From Riptortus pedestris (lineage: Eukaryota; Arthropoda; Insecta; Hemiptera; Alydidae): a stretch of 64,000 bases of DNA. The stretch lies in assembly GCA_019009955.1 (NCBI GenBank), contig CM032231.1, positions 43,261,001 through 43,325,000 on the forward strand. Direction: 5' to 3'. Below are positions 43,572 to 56,968 of the stretch, piece after piece; within the stretch, counting starts at the first letter, position 1; every line of letters begins with the position of its first letter. The notes under the pieces are model-generated. The model did not search any database. It worked only from the letters and a program-made list of their open reading frames with translations, and was not told the DNA's origin. The position numbers and the translations under genes were made by a program.

Positions 43572-44271
43572 TTACATTGAATAAACAAAATTCTTTGTTC
43601 ATTTCATTTTAAGTTGTACCATCTGAATATGATACCTCCGTTCCAAAACGTCGGAAACCGTTACACAATATAATTTATAGATCCTTTATGTATGCAATTT
43701 TTGGATTTTAAAATACTTGCTATGAAATGTGCTTTTTTTTAAATTTTCACTCGATTTCATTGAAAATCTGAGACGGAAAATGAAAATAAGACAGTCCTCA
43801 ATATGAAGCTCAACATTCTCCTCGTTCTTGAGACATACGAGATTCATACATACGTGTAGATGTCATACCAAAGTTTGTCTAAATAGGTCCAGGGAATGTC
43901 AAAACGGATAATTCTCACGGAATCAAGAAAACGAAACTACTCGGGATTACAAACTTCTTTTACTACTTACAACTAACAAGTGTAAAAACAAAATCCTCCA
44001 AATGGGAGGCAATTAGAAGAGTTGATCCTCAAGGATCAATTTTAAGACCGTCGCTATTTTTAGTAAATTAAACGGCAGGGACCCTCGGTTATAGGAGATT
44101 CTTTGGACTCCTTTACTAAGGCACAAAACCAGGATTAGAACTTAGCTTGGCTCAAGCGATATAGTGCATGGACCAACAATATTTCACCGGTGATTCAACC
44201 GGCATCAGCTGGATGGTGTGGTTGCTGTATTGGGGACGTGGCTTCTCAAATGTCAGTTCAGGTAGGACTGA
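43572..44271. other. Unassigned DNA
   Basis: Mixed-composition sequence preceding the GA tract. No gene or element recognised. Confidence 0.5.
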
Positions 44272-44771
<500 letters not shown>

Positions 44772-45200
44772 GTATTTTATTTTATTGTTAACGATTAATT
44801 TCACTTTAGTTTCCTCTTTTGGCAAGCATTCTTCCTTTCTCATAAAGTAGCCCGCTCAGAAAGTTCATCTTACAGACAGATTGTTTCCACTTGAGGGACT
44901 TTTATCCTATTACAGCAGGGGACCAAGTTTTATTTAGATTCGAAAATAAGGTGGACTGCCAGTTAAATATAAACTTTTATTATAAACGAAAAAGAACAGT
45001 AGTTATGAACAATATATATTTCTTTTTGAGGTCAATCCATAACTATTTTTTTTCCATAACTTTTAAATTGATGTTCAGTATATTATAAGTTTAAGAAATA
45101 TATAAAAACATTTTATGTGAATATAGTATTCATGCAGCCACATATAAAAATGTGTCACAAAAACGTGTTAGTTATAAAAGTCATAGATAATAATGCAAGT
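44772..45200. other. Unassigned AT-rich DNA
   Basis: No gene or recognised repeat. Confidence 0.5.
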
Positions 45201-45388
45201 TATTATTATTTGTTAACGTCCACTTTTTGCAATTCAGGCTAATCGGGACGGGTTATCTATAGGTCACCACCCTTTACTAGCCAGGGTGGGATTTTAGGAT
45301 GTTATTTAATGAATTTCGTCACTAAATAATTTCCTTTGCCCAGGCGAGAATCGAACTCGCCACACTAGGTTCATGTGAGATAAAGGTG
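45201..45388 (-). mobile_element. tRNA-derived SINE, head truncated
   Basis: Minus orientation, tail GACGTTAACAAATAATAATA, body GCTAGTAAAGGGTGGTGACC (minus strand), B-box complement GGCGAGAATCGAACTCGCC. It ends within the head after CTAGGTTCATGTGAG. Confidence 0.9.
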
Positions 45389-46429
45389 CTCAATTAAACG
45401 TATTTAATTTTTTAACTTAAGAAGAAAAAGTAGTAGTTAATTAACTAATTTTTATAATAATAAATCAAATAAATCTCTTCTTTCCAGTGAAACATTTTTT
45501 AACAGTCTATTTATTTTCTTAGGTTACGAGAAACTTGCATTTTTACATCTCTGGTTATCCATGTTAGTAAAGGATTAATCTGTAACAGCATTGGCATCCA
45601 TTGGGGTAATATCATCCGGATTACCTCGTTGTTACAATGGTTTTTGCTCAAGTCAACTAGGAGACCACTTCAAGTATTTGTTGCAATTTTTCTTCCCGCG
45701 TTCATTTCCTTAAAAATCAGGACTACCAATTCGTGGTGACTTCATAATAAATAGCAATGAGCAATCGTTCAATCATTCCAGAAGAAGAACATTTCGGAAA
45801 TATATGTTAGTCATTTTTTGTGGAAGAATCCTATCTTCTTTTTCAAATGATAACTTTCGGTGCTCAATTTTATTCGTCATTCATAAAATGCAGTGTAGTT
45901 AGCGAAAGGCTAATCCATGTCGGGATAATGGAACTGATGGCAGCTTTGTAAATTAGTTTTACGTCATCTCAATCTCTGTACCTTCGCCCAATACTGCTAA
46001 ACCAGGTCTGCGAGAGACTGACAAATGGACACCGTTTTGAAAGTTATTTAGTGCAAGTGCATCCCATAATTGGACTGCATCCGATAAAGCTTTAATCAGG
46101 CCGGCATAGCCATGAAAGAGAGATAAAGGCTCAGACACAAAATCGTGTTTATTCAGCTTAAACCTACTCCATGGCCTGCGGACAACTTAAATCAAATTAA
46201 TTTGGGCATCGAGTCACTAATCCTAACCACAGCAACTGATCTCATTGCCGGTTTCAATTTTGGATAGAAATAAATAGTAAATACGTAATTTATATAATAG
46301 CTTTTAGATTAAAGCGTACATTATTCTGTTTAATTGAGTTTCTTTCAAACAATTTTCATTATATTATTTTCAAAGTTTTCTGGAAGGTCCTACTGTGATT
46401 TAATCACATTTCAGTGGCTCTCCCCAATC
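45389..46429. other. Unassigned DNA
   Basis: A possible decayed Tc1-like PWPADNLNQIN at about 46170-46205 is too short to annotate. Nothing else recognised. Confidence 0.45.
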
Positions 46430-46987
<558 letters not shown>

Positions 46988-46996
46988 GTTATATAT

Positions 46997-47743
46997 CAGT
47001 TATAATAATAATAATAATCCTTTATTTGCTCATTTATAAAAATTTACACTTAATATTTACATAATTTGTACATAGAAAATAACAATGAGAATACAGGTAT
47101 TATATGCAGACATTATTGAACATTTGAGCAAAATCAGCGTTAGCTGAGGATTTTTGAGTTCGAGAATGTCCTAACCTTTGTGTTTTTTACATAAATTATT
47201 TTAACAGTTCCTGGATCGATTGCTGACAGTGTGCAGTCCCGAGACGCTTCCATTCCTTTCTGTAGTAAGCCACTCTTGTCCATGCTGCTCCACCACAAGT
47301 GCGCCGCATCTCTTCGTCCCAATGTTTCATTGGTCTGCCTCTGCTTCTTTTATATTCTCTAGGTGACCAGTCTATCATCTTCCTGCTCCAATTATCTTCA
47401 TGTCTTCTTATCATATGTCCTGTCCATTTCCATTTCCTTAGAAAGAAGCATTTAGCAATGTCTTCCAGGTCAGTCCTTATTCTTATCCAGCCCTTCGTTC
47501 TGTGTTCTTTTTTACTAATGCTGAGCATGTATCGTTCCATACTTCATTGTGTTATTCGCATCTTTTCGATAACTTTTGTTGACAGTCTCCAGGTTTCGCA
47601 CCCGTACGTTAGTACTGGTAATACGGTGGAATTCCAAAGTTTCTTTTTTATTTAATGTCTGCCTTACTCTTGTAAAGCATTCTATTTCTTAAAAAAGCCT
47701 TCCAGCCCAGGCTAACACTTCGCAGGATTTCCTTCCACAGACC
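46997..47743 (-). mobile_element. 5'-truncated RTE-like LINE, flanked by ATATAT
   Basis: The element lies inside the second copy of the 240-bp duplication. Flanks ATATAT at 46991-46996 and 47744-47749 are a likely short target duplication. In minus orientation the 3' end reads GAGCAAATAAAGGATTATTA, a polyadenylation-like AATAAA followed by an (ATT)n tail, typical of RTE-type elements that end in simple repeats. The 5' end is truncated. Confidence 0.85.
47196..47640 (-). pseudogene. LINE reverse transcriptase C-terminus
   Basis: The upstream part (about 47541-47640, another frame) carries a decayed LTYGCETW-like motif and KVIEKMRITQ-like text. The main frame (47196-47540) reads MERYMLSISKKEHRTKGWIR, then LRKWKWTGHMIRR, SPREYKRSRGRPMKHWDEEM and WTRVAYYRKEWKRL. 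This is the conserved region after the reverse transcriptase domain in RTE/CR1-type LINEs, with the basic GRP motif. No endonuclease or catalytic FADD region is present. It is a dead 3' fragment, although this frame itself is unbroken, suggesting a fairly recent insertion. Confidence 0.85.
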
Positions 47744-47995
47744 ATATATAAGTAACACTCCCTAAAATAAACCGACATCTATGAACTATCTAAAAAATTA
47801 AATATTGGATATACGAGTATACAACTGGTAGAAATCAGACTTTTAGCTTATGACCATTGTCTACTCATCGCCTTTCTCTCAGAAAAAAAAACACTCAAGG
47901 AATTAATAAGTTCAAAATATAAAAAATCGTTATTTCTCTTTAGCTCGAAAATTAATTTGAATGCCGGTTTTCTAACAACAATTCAATGCATTTAG
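47744..47995. repeat. Duplicated 240-bp segment, copy interrupted by LINE
   Basis: The segment aligns with 44531-44771, with about 10% substitutions and an insertion AAAAAAACACTCAA near 47884. Its left tip lies at 46986-46996, on the other side of the inserted LINE. Confidence 0.9.
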
Positions 47996-49324
47996 TCACT
48001 CTCCATTCAAGAATATCATGCGACAAGTATCTAATGTGTTGTATCTCAATTGACCGTTTGTATTTGATATACGTGTAAAAAAACTTAGAGCATTTCACGA
48101 GTCATGAATACACGCGAGAGCTAGGACGGGTATAGACATTGCCCTGTAGCGTTTATCACAGTAACTTCACAGCTAGCTGGTGGTAATTGCTATAAGCACA
48201 AGTAAACTTACTAAATAATAGCCTATACTATCCCCGGTAATTCAAAAATTTCATTTATAACCCTTTCGTGTGTATTTATCCAAAATAATTCGTTTTATTT
48301 ATTTTTTTCAGTCATTTTGGCTTTAAAGAATTTAAGAATGTTAGTACAATAGGCCTCCACTGCCCTGAATGTTTTAGCACTAAATATTTGGTTGGTATCA
48401 ATTTTAATTCTGATTACCTAATTAAAATCGCGATGAACAAATTGTTAAACTAATTTTTGTTACTACGTAATTTGAAAATTGCTTCGGAGTTGATTGCATG
48501 GCTTGGATAATTGGAATGGATATTAATTGGAACTTCGATGATTATTAAAGCAAAAATGAATTGTTAGTTGTTACATTTTGGTAATCAAGTACTTACCGCA
48601 ACTTGGGTCGATTTGCTCATTACAATCTAATTAGAACGGGGATCTCGTTTATATCTCTTTGTAATATTATCGGTATAAGAATGAAAACTCTACTGCTTAG
48701 ACAAATAAAATAATAAAACAACCCTTAAAACGTTAATGGAAGCTGGACTGACCAGGACTATATGCCTGACCGTATAACTCGCTACTGATCAAGAACAGAG
48801 AACATAACTATTGAACTTGTAAATGTTCGTGTATCATATCTTATATAAAATAAAATATTAAATTATTTGAAATAAGTAGTCTAGCTTGTATATTGTTGCA
48901 TTTGTAAAGTATATCCTTCCAATGAACTGAAATTTATTTCCATTTTTGATTTTTGAGGCGTTGGATGATAAAAGAATCAGATCACAGGTAAGAATAAACG
49001 AAAAAACACCTGTTTCTTGTGCCCCCCAATACCTTGTGCGAATTGAGACAAAAGCTGTATCAATTTGTTCTTATGTTTGCTCCTATAATGCTAGTGAAAT
49101 ATATTGATCCTTTGGGAACACAATTTCAACATAGCACAGTACATATATAACCCATCTATTATATTAATTGTCTAAATAATTAATGTTCTAGAAAATCATT
49201 AATTAATCTAAAACCACAGTACGTGGAAATACGGTACTTTCTGGAGGCTAGACGTACTCAGTGGCTGGATCTATGGACTCCTCGGTTGTACTTGCTTCCA
49301 GTCATTACAGCTTTACTCAAAAGG
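47996..49324. other. Unassigned AT-rich DNA
   Basis: No gene or recognised repeat in either strand. Confidence 0.5.
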
Positions 49325-50720
49325 TCAATCTTACTCAAGTTTTCACGCGAGGATCGTCTGATCTCAACTTTAGACTCGACTGATACCAAGTTTAGACTCA
49401 AAACTCGACTGCTCACAAGTTTTCATTCGTGGCGCGATTGGTTTCAAGTATTGACATGAGGAACGTCTGATCTCAAGTTAAGACTCGAAACTCGACTGAT
49501 CGCAAGTTTTCATTCGTGGCGCGATTGGTTTCAAGTATTGACATGAGGAACGTCTGATCTCAATTTAAGACTCGAAACTCGACTGGTCGCAAGTTTTCAT
49601 TCGTGGCGCGATTGGTTTCAAGTATTGACAGGAGGAACGTCTGATCTCAAGTTAAGACTCGAAACTCGACTGATCGCAAGTTTTCATTCGTGGCGCGATT
49701 GGTTTCAAGTATTGACACGAGGAACGTCTGATCTCAAGTTAAGACTCGAAACTCGACTGATCGCAAGTTTTCATTCGTGGCGCGATTGGTTTCAAGTATT
49801 GACACGAGGAACGTCTGATCTCAAGTTAAGACTCGAAACTCGACTGATCGCAAGTTTTCATTCGTGGCGCGATTGGTTTCAAGTATTGACATGAGGAACG
49901 TCTGATCTCAAGTTAAGACTCGAAACTCGACTGATCGCAAGTTTTCATTCGTGGCGCGATTGGTTTCAAGTATTGACATGAGGAACGTCTGATCTTAAGT
50001 TAAGACTCGAAACTCGACTGATCGCAAGTTTTCATTCGTGGCGCGATTGGTTTCAAGTATTGGCATGAGGAACGTCTGATCTCAAGTTTAGACTCGAAAC
50101 TCGACTGATCGCATGTTTTCATTCGTGGCGCGATTGGTTTCAAGTATTGACATGAGGAACGTCTGATCTCAAGTTAAGACTCGAAACTCGACTGATCGCA
50201 AGTTTTCATTGGGGGGGGTCAACTGATGTCAAGTATTGACTCGAGGATCGACTGTTCACAACTTTCGACTTGAGGTTCGACTCACCTCTAGTATTGACAC
50301 GAAGATAGCCTAATCTCAACATTGGCCTCGAAACTCAACTGATACCAAGTTTTACTCGATGCTCGACTGATCACAAGTTTTCATTCGAAGCTCGACTGGT
50401 CTCAAGTTTTGACCGAGGATTGTCTGATCTCAACTTTTGACTCGACTGATACCAAGTTTAGACTCAAAACTCGACTGCTCACAAGTTTTCATTCGAAGCT
50501 CGACTAGTCTCAAGTTTTGACACGAGGCTCTTCTGTCCTCAAGTTTTGACTCGAGGCCCAATTCGTCTCAAGTATTGACATGAGGATCGTCTTATCTCAA
50601 GTTTAGACCTGAAACTCGAATGATACAAAGTTTAGGCTCGAGGCTCATCTGTCCCCAAGTATTGACACGAAACTCGACTAATCTCAAGATTTACTTTACT
50701 TGAGGCTCGCTTGGTTCTTA
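49325..50720. repeat. Minisatellite, 29-bp base unit with 87-bp higher-order unit
   Basis: The centre (about 49411-50210) is nine near-identical 87-bp units. Each is three related 29-bp subunits starting CTCGACTGATCGCAAGTTTT, CGCGATTGGTTTCAAGTATT and AACGTCTGATCTCAAGTTAA. Both flanks (49325-49410 and 50211-50720) are diverged 29-bp-period sequence with the shared core GACT-GT/AT-TCAAGTTTT-GAC. The 87-bp unit keeps a frame open in units reading CACGAGG and closes it in units reading CATGAGG (TGA), so the array is not conserved as protein. Confidence 0.96.
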
Positions 50721-51738
50721 GGCACGAATTGACCAACTGAAGAGGTTTGCCTTGACTCTGAGCAGGGTTATTACTCATAGACTCAACTAGATTCGAGGCT
50801 AAGCTGGGATCTAATTTTGACTACGTCAAAAAATATATAGTACAAAGAGAGAAATTAGAGTTTGAATAGTATTTAGAAAAATATATAAGTCTTATCTTAA
50901 ATTAAAGATCAATTTATATTTAAGAGATTTTACTTTGAAACACAAATTTGAATCACTATTTGAAATCCTTCTTTAGATATACTTCTTTATTCCCAATTCA
51001 TATTTTTATGACTGCATCCAATCCGTATTTTATTTACCAAATAGAGATCTATACTGTTATTTATTGACCAAAAGAAGATAGGTTCAGTGTTAACACTACC
51101 GTTAGGTATTGAGTCATTTGTCTGTCTCATGCCCTGATTGAGTTTGATATATTGGTGTCTTATTGAATGATTCAAATTTACCACTGTGCACGAAATTCAT
51201 GAATGTCAAACGGACGAAATCCTGAAAAAGAAAAGGGAGAACAAACAAATACTTGTTGCAAGTTCGTTTCTTAAGAGACACATTTCCTAGAAAAAGAAAT
51301 ATTGATGAAAGATCACTAATTATACTCAGACCTTGTCCCCTGCTTCCAAATGTTTTAGAACAACAGTTCTCGATGGACTGGCAGATCTTTTAAGATTCCA
51401 AAGTTAAGTCATACAATAAAATTTTAAAGGTAGAATTCAAACCAGTAAGAAAACCGAAGAAGAGAGAGAAAGTACAATTTATATTCGAAGAAGAAGAATT
51501 CTAAAACCTTGGAACCCAATGTGATTGTACTAACAATGAGAAACTATCTTTACACATGGAACGACTGGCCCTATTATTTCATTTTCCTTATAAACATCCA
51601 CTCTGCTAGTAATTACAACATCACTGTAAGCACATAAGGATTTTATATTTATAATTCTGATCGTAAAAACTTTAATTTTAAAATATTACCGATGATACAT
51701 TTATTACATCTTCAACGTCCTATACTTAATGAAAATAT
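50721..51738. other. Unassigned AT-rich DNA
   Basis: No gene or recognised repeat. Confidence 0.5.
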
Positions 51739-51840
51739 ATGTTCGATTCCCGCCCTGAGCAATAGGAGTTTATTTAGTAAAGTAGATAAACCGTCCAAAT
51801 TAGCCTTAGTTGCAAAAAGTGGACGTTAATAAATAATTTA
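51739..51840 (+). mobile_element. tRNA-derived SINE, partial with internal deletion
   Basis: Starts at the B-box ATGTTCGATTCCCGCCC, then TTTATTTAGTAAAG joins directly to TAGATAAACCGTCC and the tail GCAAAAAGTGGACGTTAAT. Confidence 0.82.
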
Positions 51841-52199
51841 AATTCAAATTTTATACTTAATGAACTGTTGTGTTCAATGATGTTGTTTATGTCGTGTTCA
51901 TAATGTAGTACGTAAATGCACTAGATTCTATCTCTAAGAAGTAATGCACGACATGGTTATAAGATGAGGAATATCTTCAACATTTTGAGTAGAAAACAAC
52001 TAAATAAATAATAATAATATAGGATTTAATTTATAGTATCGGACCTGTTTAATTTTAAACCTGCAGCTTAATTTTACCTTGTGGCTTCATTGATTGTTCT
52101 TTAGTTCCTGTGAATTAAAAGACGGTCTATTCCATGGCATAATATTTAGATGATATCTCATATGGAGTATCAGCAAACCAAGTTGTAGTCATACTTAGC

Positions 52200-52230
<31 letters not shown>

Positions 52231-52879
52231 AAAGTTCGACAATTCGTACGCCAGAACTAAAATTAAAGATCTACATCCAAAAACGTAGCTGGAAGAGTGA
52301 GTATTTATAAAACACATTTTGGAGCATTTAATAAGGAATACATATTTATTTAATTTATTGAAACCTAATTTATTTATAATTCTAAAAATTATAAATCCCC
52401 CAAAATTCTGGTGGGCGGTAAATTGACGTCTGAAGTTGCCGTCACGGGAACAACGAAGCCAACGGAACACCCCCCGATCGTCTCCATGGCAACCGGTGCC
52501 ACGCCCGACTTTCTCCTTTCTCTGTCGAAATCCGCTCTCCTATCCCAACCCCTTTCTAACGATTATCAGAGCGCTTCCTTTATTTAAATTCAGTCTAATT
52601 AATTTACAGCAGTATGATAATTTGATTTAATGGAGTGTGGGGTGATTATTGGTCTTTCTGTTCTTTTGAGCATCCTCAAGTTATACAAACTGACATTTAT
52701 ACTTTACGTCAGTCGGTGAATTCGTTTATCTCTCGCCTATATTCTTTTATAATTAATATATCATAAATTAACCTACGCTTTTCTCCTTCAGTTATTAATA
52801 TTTTCAGCTTTAGTCATAATTTAAATGATACGCCCCCAGTCTCATTAAGTATACAATATCATACACCGTAGGTTTCCTT
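51841..52879. other. Unassigned DNA including a GC-rich islet with an RFX-like site
   Basis: Pure AT run at 52199-52226. The stretch 52405-52570 is much more GC-rich than its surroundings and has no repeats; GTCTCCATGGCAAC at 52480-52493 resembles an RFX (X-box) site. A 64-codon frame there has no recognised family. The islet could be a promoter or an exon. Confidence 0.45.
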
Positions 52880-53508
52880 TTTGCAGATTTCCCTTAAGGG
52901 AAATCAGCTATTGAGGTCGTACTCATGACGCGAGTTTTGAAAAACTTCTTCAAATGTCCATCGATCCTACCCAGGATGTGACGAAAATGAGGTCCGTTGA
53001 AAATTATATATATATATATATATGTCTGTTAACGCTCTAGCGGTCGCAATTTTTGTTTTATCGGTACCAAACTTGATATTTAATCGTGAAAAGAAAGATC
53101 AAATTCGTTAATGACTGAAATCGGACCAGTGGGAGGGGGGGGGGGGGTTTAGAGGGGGGATTTTTGAAAATTAAAATATCTCCGTTATTATGCGTCGGAT
53201 CGAATAATTGTATATAATCAATCATATTGGAAAGTAATTTTACTATAAAAATTGTTCTATACGTTTATTCTTTATCTTGAATATTGACCGAGATATTTGC
53301 AATTTGTATTCTGTGTGTGGTCGGCAAAAGTCTGCTATGTTCGGGACTTTCCGCCGAAAGCTAGTTCGACTGTTTCCGTAACTGTTCGTCCCTCGTGAAT
53401 AGGTTTAGAGACTCGTTACTACTACTGTTATTATTAGGCAGATTTCTCTATTGTAAAACTTCACGCGGGAAATCTGCTTAGTTTACGCAGCCCCTGCGTG
53501 ACGGACGT
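52880..53508 (+). mobile_element. HINE-like element, type-A tail, near complete
   Basis: Starts TTGCAGATTTCCC with the perfect palindrome; core 53005-53023; one of the longest G-runs (53131-53159, three runs); type-A tail with the extra ACTACTACTGTTATTATTAG segment; perfect hairpin; end GACGGACGTT. Confidence 0.91.
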
Positions 53509-55027
53509 TTATTTAATTGCAATTACTTAATGCCAAACATTATTGAAATAGTGAATAACTGTTTACAGAGAGTGAATCCGAGAACGTCAAAATCCACGAG
53601 CTTCAAACAGAAACGTACTGACAAGTTTAGATGACAGTAAAACAATTATTTTTTTTATCCTTCCATGTCCGGTTCTGTTGAATTAAATGAGTAGCTCACG
53701 TTTACCAACCTCATGACTTCCTGGTTCTCAGGAGAAAAATATTGACAGCGCCTTAAACAGCAGGCGTATTAAAATTCTCGCCCCCTCTGGCGTATGAATT
53801 GAAAAGATTTAGTCTACTCAATAAGGTTTTACCAAAATCAAGCAGTGATTGTTTTACTTGTTTTCCTTAATTTAATTATTATGTATATCTCTATATTTCG
53901 ATCTATTTACTTAATGAATATTTCCATCACTATCTATAATTAAATTCAATAAACTCATCCATCTTTGTCTATGTGTTTATTCTACAAAAACGTTCATCTC
54001 CACCTACCATTAGATACAATAAATATTTCCATTTCCCATATAGCATTATTCATTAGAAATATTTATGAGTATCTATGAATATACTCAATAAAGTCCTCCA
54101 TATCAATATTAATATTAGCCCTATACAACCAGTGAAAACATTCATCTCTATTGATTCCAATATATATATATATTTATTCATTGTTTCAATCCATTTATCT
54201 ATTGTGCATACAGGCAACTAGAGTAACATTAATATGAATTCATAATTTGTTCAATGAGCCTTCACTAATCAATCAATACTTTAATCCTCTGCAAATATGT
54301 GCCTTAATCAAGCATGTCTCTAATTTAAACATTCATATGTAACTATCAGTCCGTCATAAATATTTGAGAAATCATGTATAATCAGCTGTAGTAATATTCC
54401 GCATTTATGCGTCGCTGAATTCCGAGTGTGTAGTAAATAAACACAACCGTATTTATAAAGCGGGATTATTTTCTTTCCAAGAACCCATTAGCGAGGCAAA
54501 TTCTACGAGTTTGAATCGAGGAAACGAGCTGGTTGAGGAAAACAAACGGCGGCCATATTGTATGTAAGCGCATATTATTGAATACAAGTCATGGAGAGGG
54601 CGTTGTTGAAACAGCTCCCATAGTTGAGGTTAAGTCCAGCGTTAGATAAATGTGTTGGAGTATATCAGGGAAGACGTATCGTAAGGAAGTTGGCCGTGAT
54701 GTATTATACCGATCAGTCAACCGGTTGGTAATTACTCCTAAATCATCCCGACCAGAAATATCTCTAATAATTCACCAACTTAGCTATGGCGGCGGATTTA
54801 TGTCTACAGCAAGAATAATTAATTTAATAGTTGCAACACCCATGCAAAAATAAAAGCTAAATGTGTCTCAGTTAGTTGAATTCTTCAAGTCTGAATGGTT
54901 TTAATTTCCAAAACACTTTTATATATTTCGCCCGATCCTTCCGGAACAACCTCCCCTGCATTAATGTTACTTATAATACTCTTAATATTAAATTAATCCT
55001 ACCACAGTCAGGTCAGAGTTTATTTTT
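53509..55027. other. Unassigned DNA
   Basis: AT-rich to about 54370. The segment 54400-54850 is less AT-rich and non-repetitive, with GGCGGCCATATT (a YY1/Pho-like core on the minus strand) at about 54549. A 67-codon frame at 54650-54853 has no recognised family. Confidence 0.45.
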
Positions 55028-55162
55028 TCAGCAGATTCCCCTTAAGGGAAATCAGCTATTGAGGTCGTACTTGTGACTCAATTTCCGAAACATATCTTTA
55101 AATCTCCATCGATCCTACCCAGGAGATGACGAAAATGAGGTCCGTTCTAATTTATATTTATA

Positions 55163-55207
<45 letters not shown>

Positions 55208-55453
55208 CTGTTAACGCTCTAGTGGTCGCAATTTTTGTTTGATCGTTACTAAACTCGATATCTAAACGTTTTATGCAAAACGACATATCAAGTTCTTTAA
55301 CGGCTGAAATCGGACCAGTGGGACGGGGGGGGTAGAGGAAATTGTATAGATCTTATTGGAAATTAAATTCACTATAAATATAGTTCTATACATTTATTCT
55401 CTATCTTGAATATTAACCGAGATATTTGCATTTTTATTAAATGTGGGACGGAC
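55028..55453 (+). mobile_element. HINE-like element, 3' region deleted
   Basis: Starts TCAGCAGATTCCCC, palindrome slightly altered, core 55149-55202, short G-run. After TTAACCGAGATATTTGCATT it jumps to GTGGGACGGACTTTTTT, so the tail and hairpin are deleted but the terminal GACGGACTT is kept. Confidence 0.88.
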
Positions 55454-55573
55454 TTTTTTCTTTCCCTTTACTTCATATTATAACAGGTCAGCTTTCCCAT
55501 ACATGCGACTTTTGAAATTTTATGATATTAAACATGAATGGCCTGTGCACGTAGAAGTGTTTTTTTTTTTTTT

Positions 55574-56201
55574 TTAACAGATTTCCCTTGAGGGAAATCA
55601 GCTATTGAGGTCGTACTCATGACGCGATTTTTGAACATTTTCTTCAAATGTCCATCGATCCTACCCAGGAGATGACGAATATGAGGTCTGTTCAAAACTG
55701 TATATATTTTTATATGTATATATTTGTCTGTTACCGCTCTAGCATTCGCAATTTTTATCTTATCGTTACCAAACTTGGTACATAATCGTTTTATACAAAA
55801 AGAAAGATCAAGTTCGTTAACGGCTGAAATCAAACGAGTGGTAAGGGGTGGTTTAGAAAGGGAGAATTTCGAAAGTTCTTATATCTCCGTTATTATGCGT
55901 CGGATCGAAAAATTGTATAAAACCATTCTTATTGCAAATTGAACCTTCTGTAAATGTTGTTATGTACATGTTTTCACTGTCTTGATTATTAACTGAAATA
56001 TTTGCATTTTTAGCTTTCGGTCTTCAGTAAACTCCCACTCCTACTCATCTCATATTAACAATATTCTGTTATGAAGCACATTATTTAATGCTCTAATACC
56101 AAATATTGTTCTCATTGATCTTTTAAGTTTTGAGATAAATGCAAATACGTGTCTCACGTGGGAAATCAGATTAGTTAACGCAGCACCTGCGTGATGGACT
56201 T
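55574..56201 (+). mobile_element. HINE-like element, type-B tail, near complete
   Basis: Starts TTAACAGATTTCCC after a long T-run; core short (TATATATTTTTATATGTATA); G-run decayed; type-B tail (GTAAACTCCCACTCCTACTC, ATACCAAATATTGTTCTC). Ends with the imperfect hairpin ACGCAG-CAC-CTGCGT and GATGGACTT. Lies 120 bp from the previous copy in the same orientation. Confidence 0.9.
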
Positions 56202-56239
56202 TTTAAATTCTTTAAATCACAGTCAGGTCACCAGCTCTA

Positions 56240-56380
56240 TGGGACTCAACATGTGAGATGTTTGTCTTAATACACTTACTGAACCTGGAGTCATGGGGTT
56301 AATTCCCTTGAGGCTATAAAGAATGTATTTTTATCTTTCTAAATAAAATCCTTAATCCTGCCATGGCTAAAAAAGGATCA
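56240..56380 (+). mobile_element. tRNA-derived SINE, strongly diverged
   Basis: ACATGTGAGATGTTTGTC, CTGAACCTGGAGTCATGG, a decayed B-box GGGGTTAATTCCC, then AAATAAAATCCTTAATCC and GGCTAAAAAAGG follow the SINE order. Confidence 0.55.
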
Positions 56381-56968
56381 GAAGCATAAAGGAGGTGTTA
56401 ATTAATAAGATTTTTTTTTCAGGATATGACTAATTAATTCCCTTGGGAAGTCAAGCTTGAATCCTGATAAGTACCTCATTAAATAAAGTGTGCATAAACC
56501 TCAGGTTAGAACACGTTCCTTCCATTCATAGAACAGGAGTCGAACGTGCTACAGCCAGTTTATGACTGCTACAACATCCTCAGTACATCATCAATGTATG
56601 TATCGATCTATTTCACTGATGTCTCCTTGGTTTCCGATTGTAATATCACTTTGAACTCTAAAACATCTTCATTTCATTACGAAAATGCAATGTTCTCGCA
56701 TTTTTTAAGAAGAAGAGCAGCATTGGCTTCTTTAATTAAACATATTAAAAAAATGAAAATTTTGAGTGGGAACCACATGAATAGAAAATCTGGCGAGAAC
56801 ACTATATGACCATAATGAGCCCCTGTAAATTCAAATTTCAAATACGTTTTTTGCAGATAATTTAAAACTATTTCATTTGGGAGCCATATACTATATAAAA
56901 AATGTTATAGAATATAATTTATAAATATAGTAGTAGTTTTATAGTAAAAAATTAAAATCATTAGGTGA

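Noticed and set aside
46165..46205. Possible Tc1 transposase motif PWPADNLNQIN
   Set aside because: Only about 11 residues, with a deletion relative to the usual motif, and no supporting motif or inverted repeats nearby.
49625..49894. 89-codon protein made of a 29-residue repeat
   Set aside because: The frame is open only where CGA replaces TGA in the 87-bp units; neighbouring units are closed, so no selection for protein is evident.
54549..54800. YY1/Pho-like GCGGCCATATT and repeated GGCGGC words as a promoter
   Set aside because: Short motifs without a transcription start, TATA/initiator arrangement or adjacent exon to support them.
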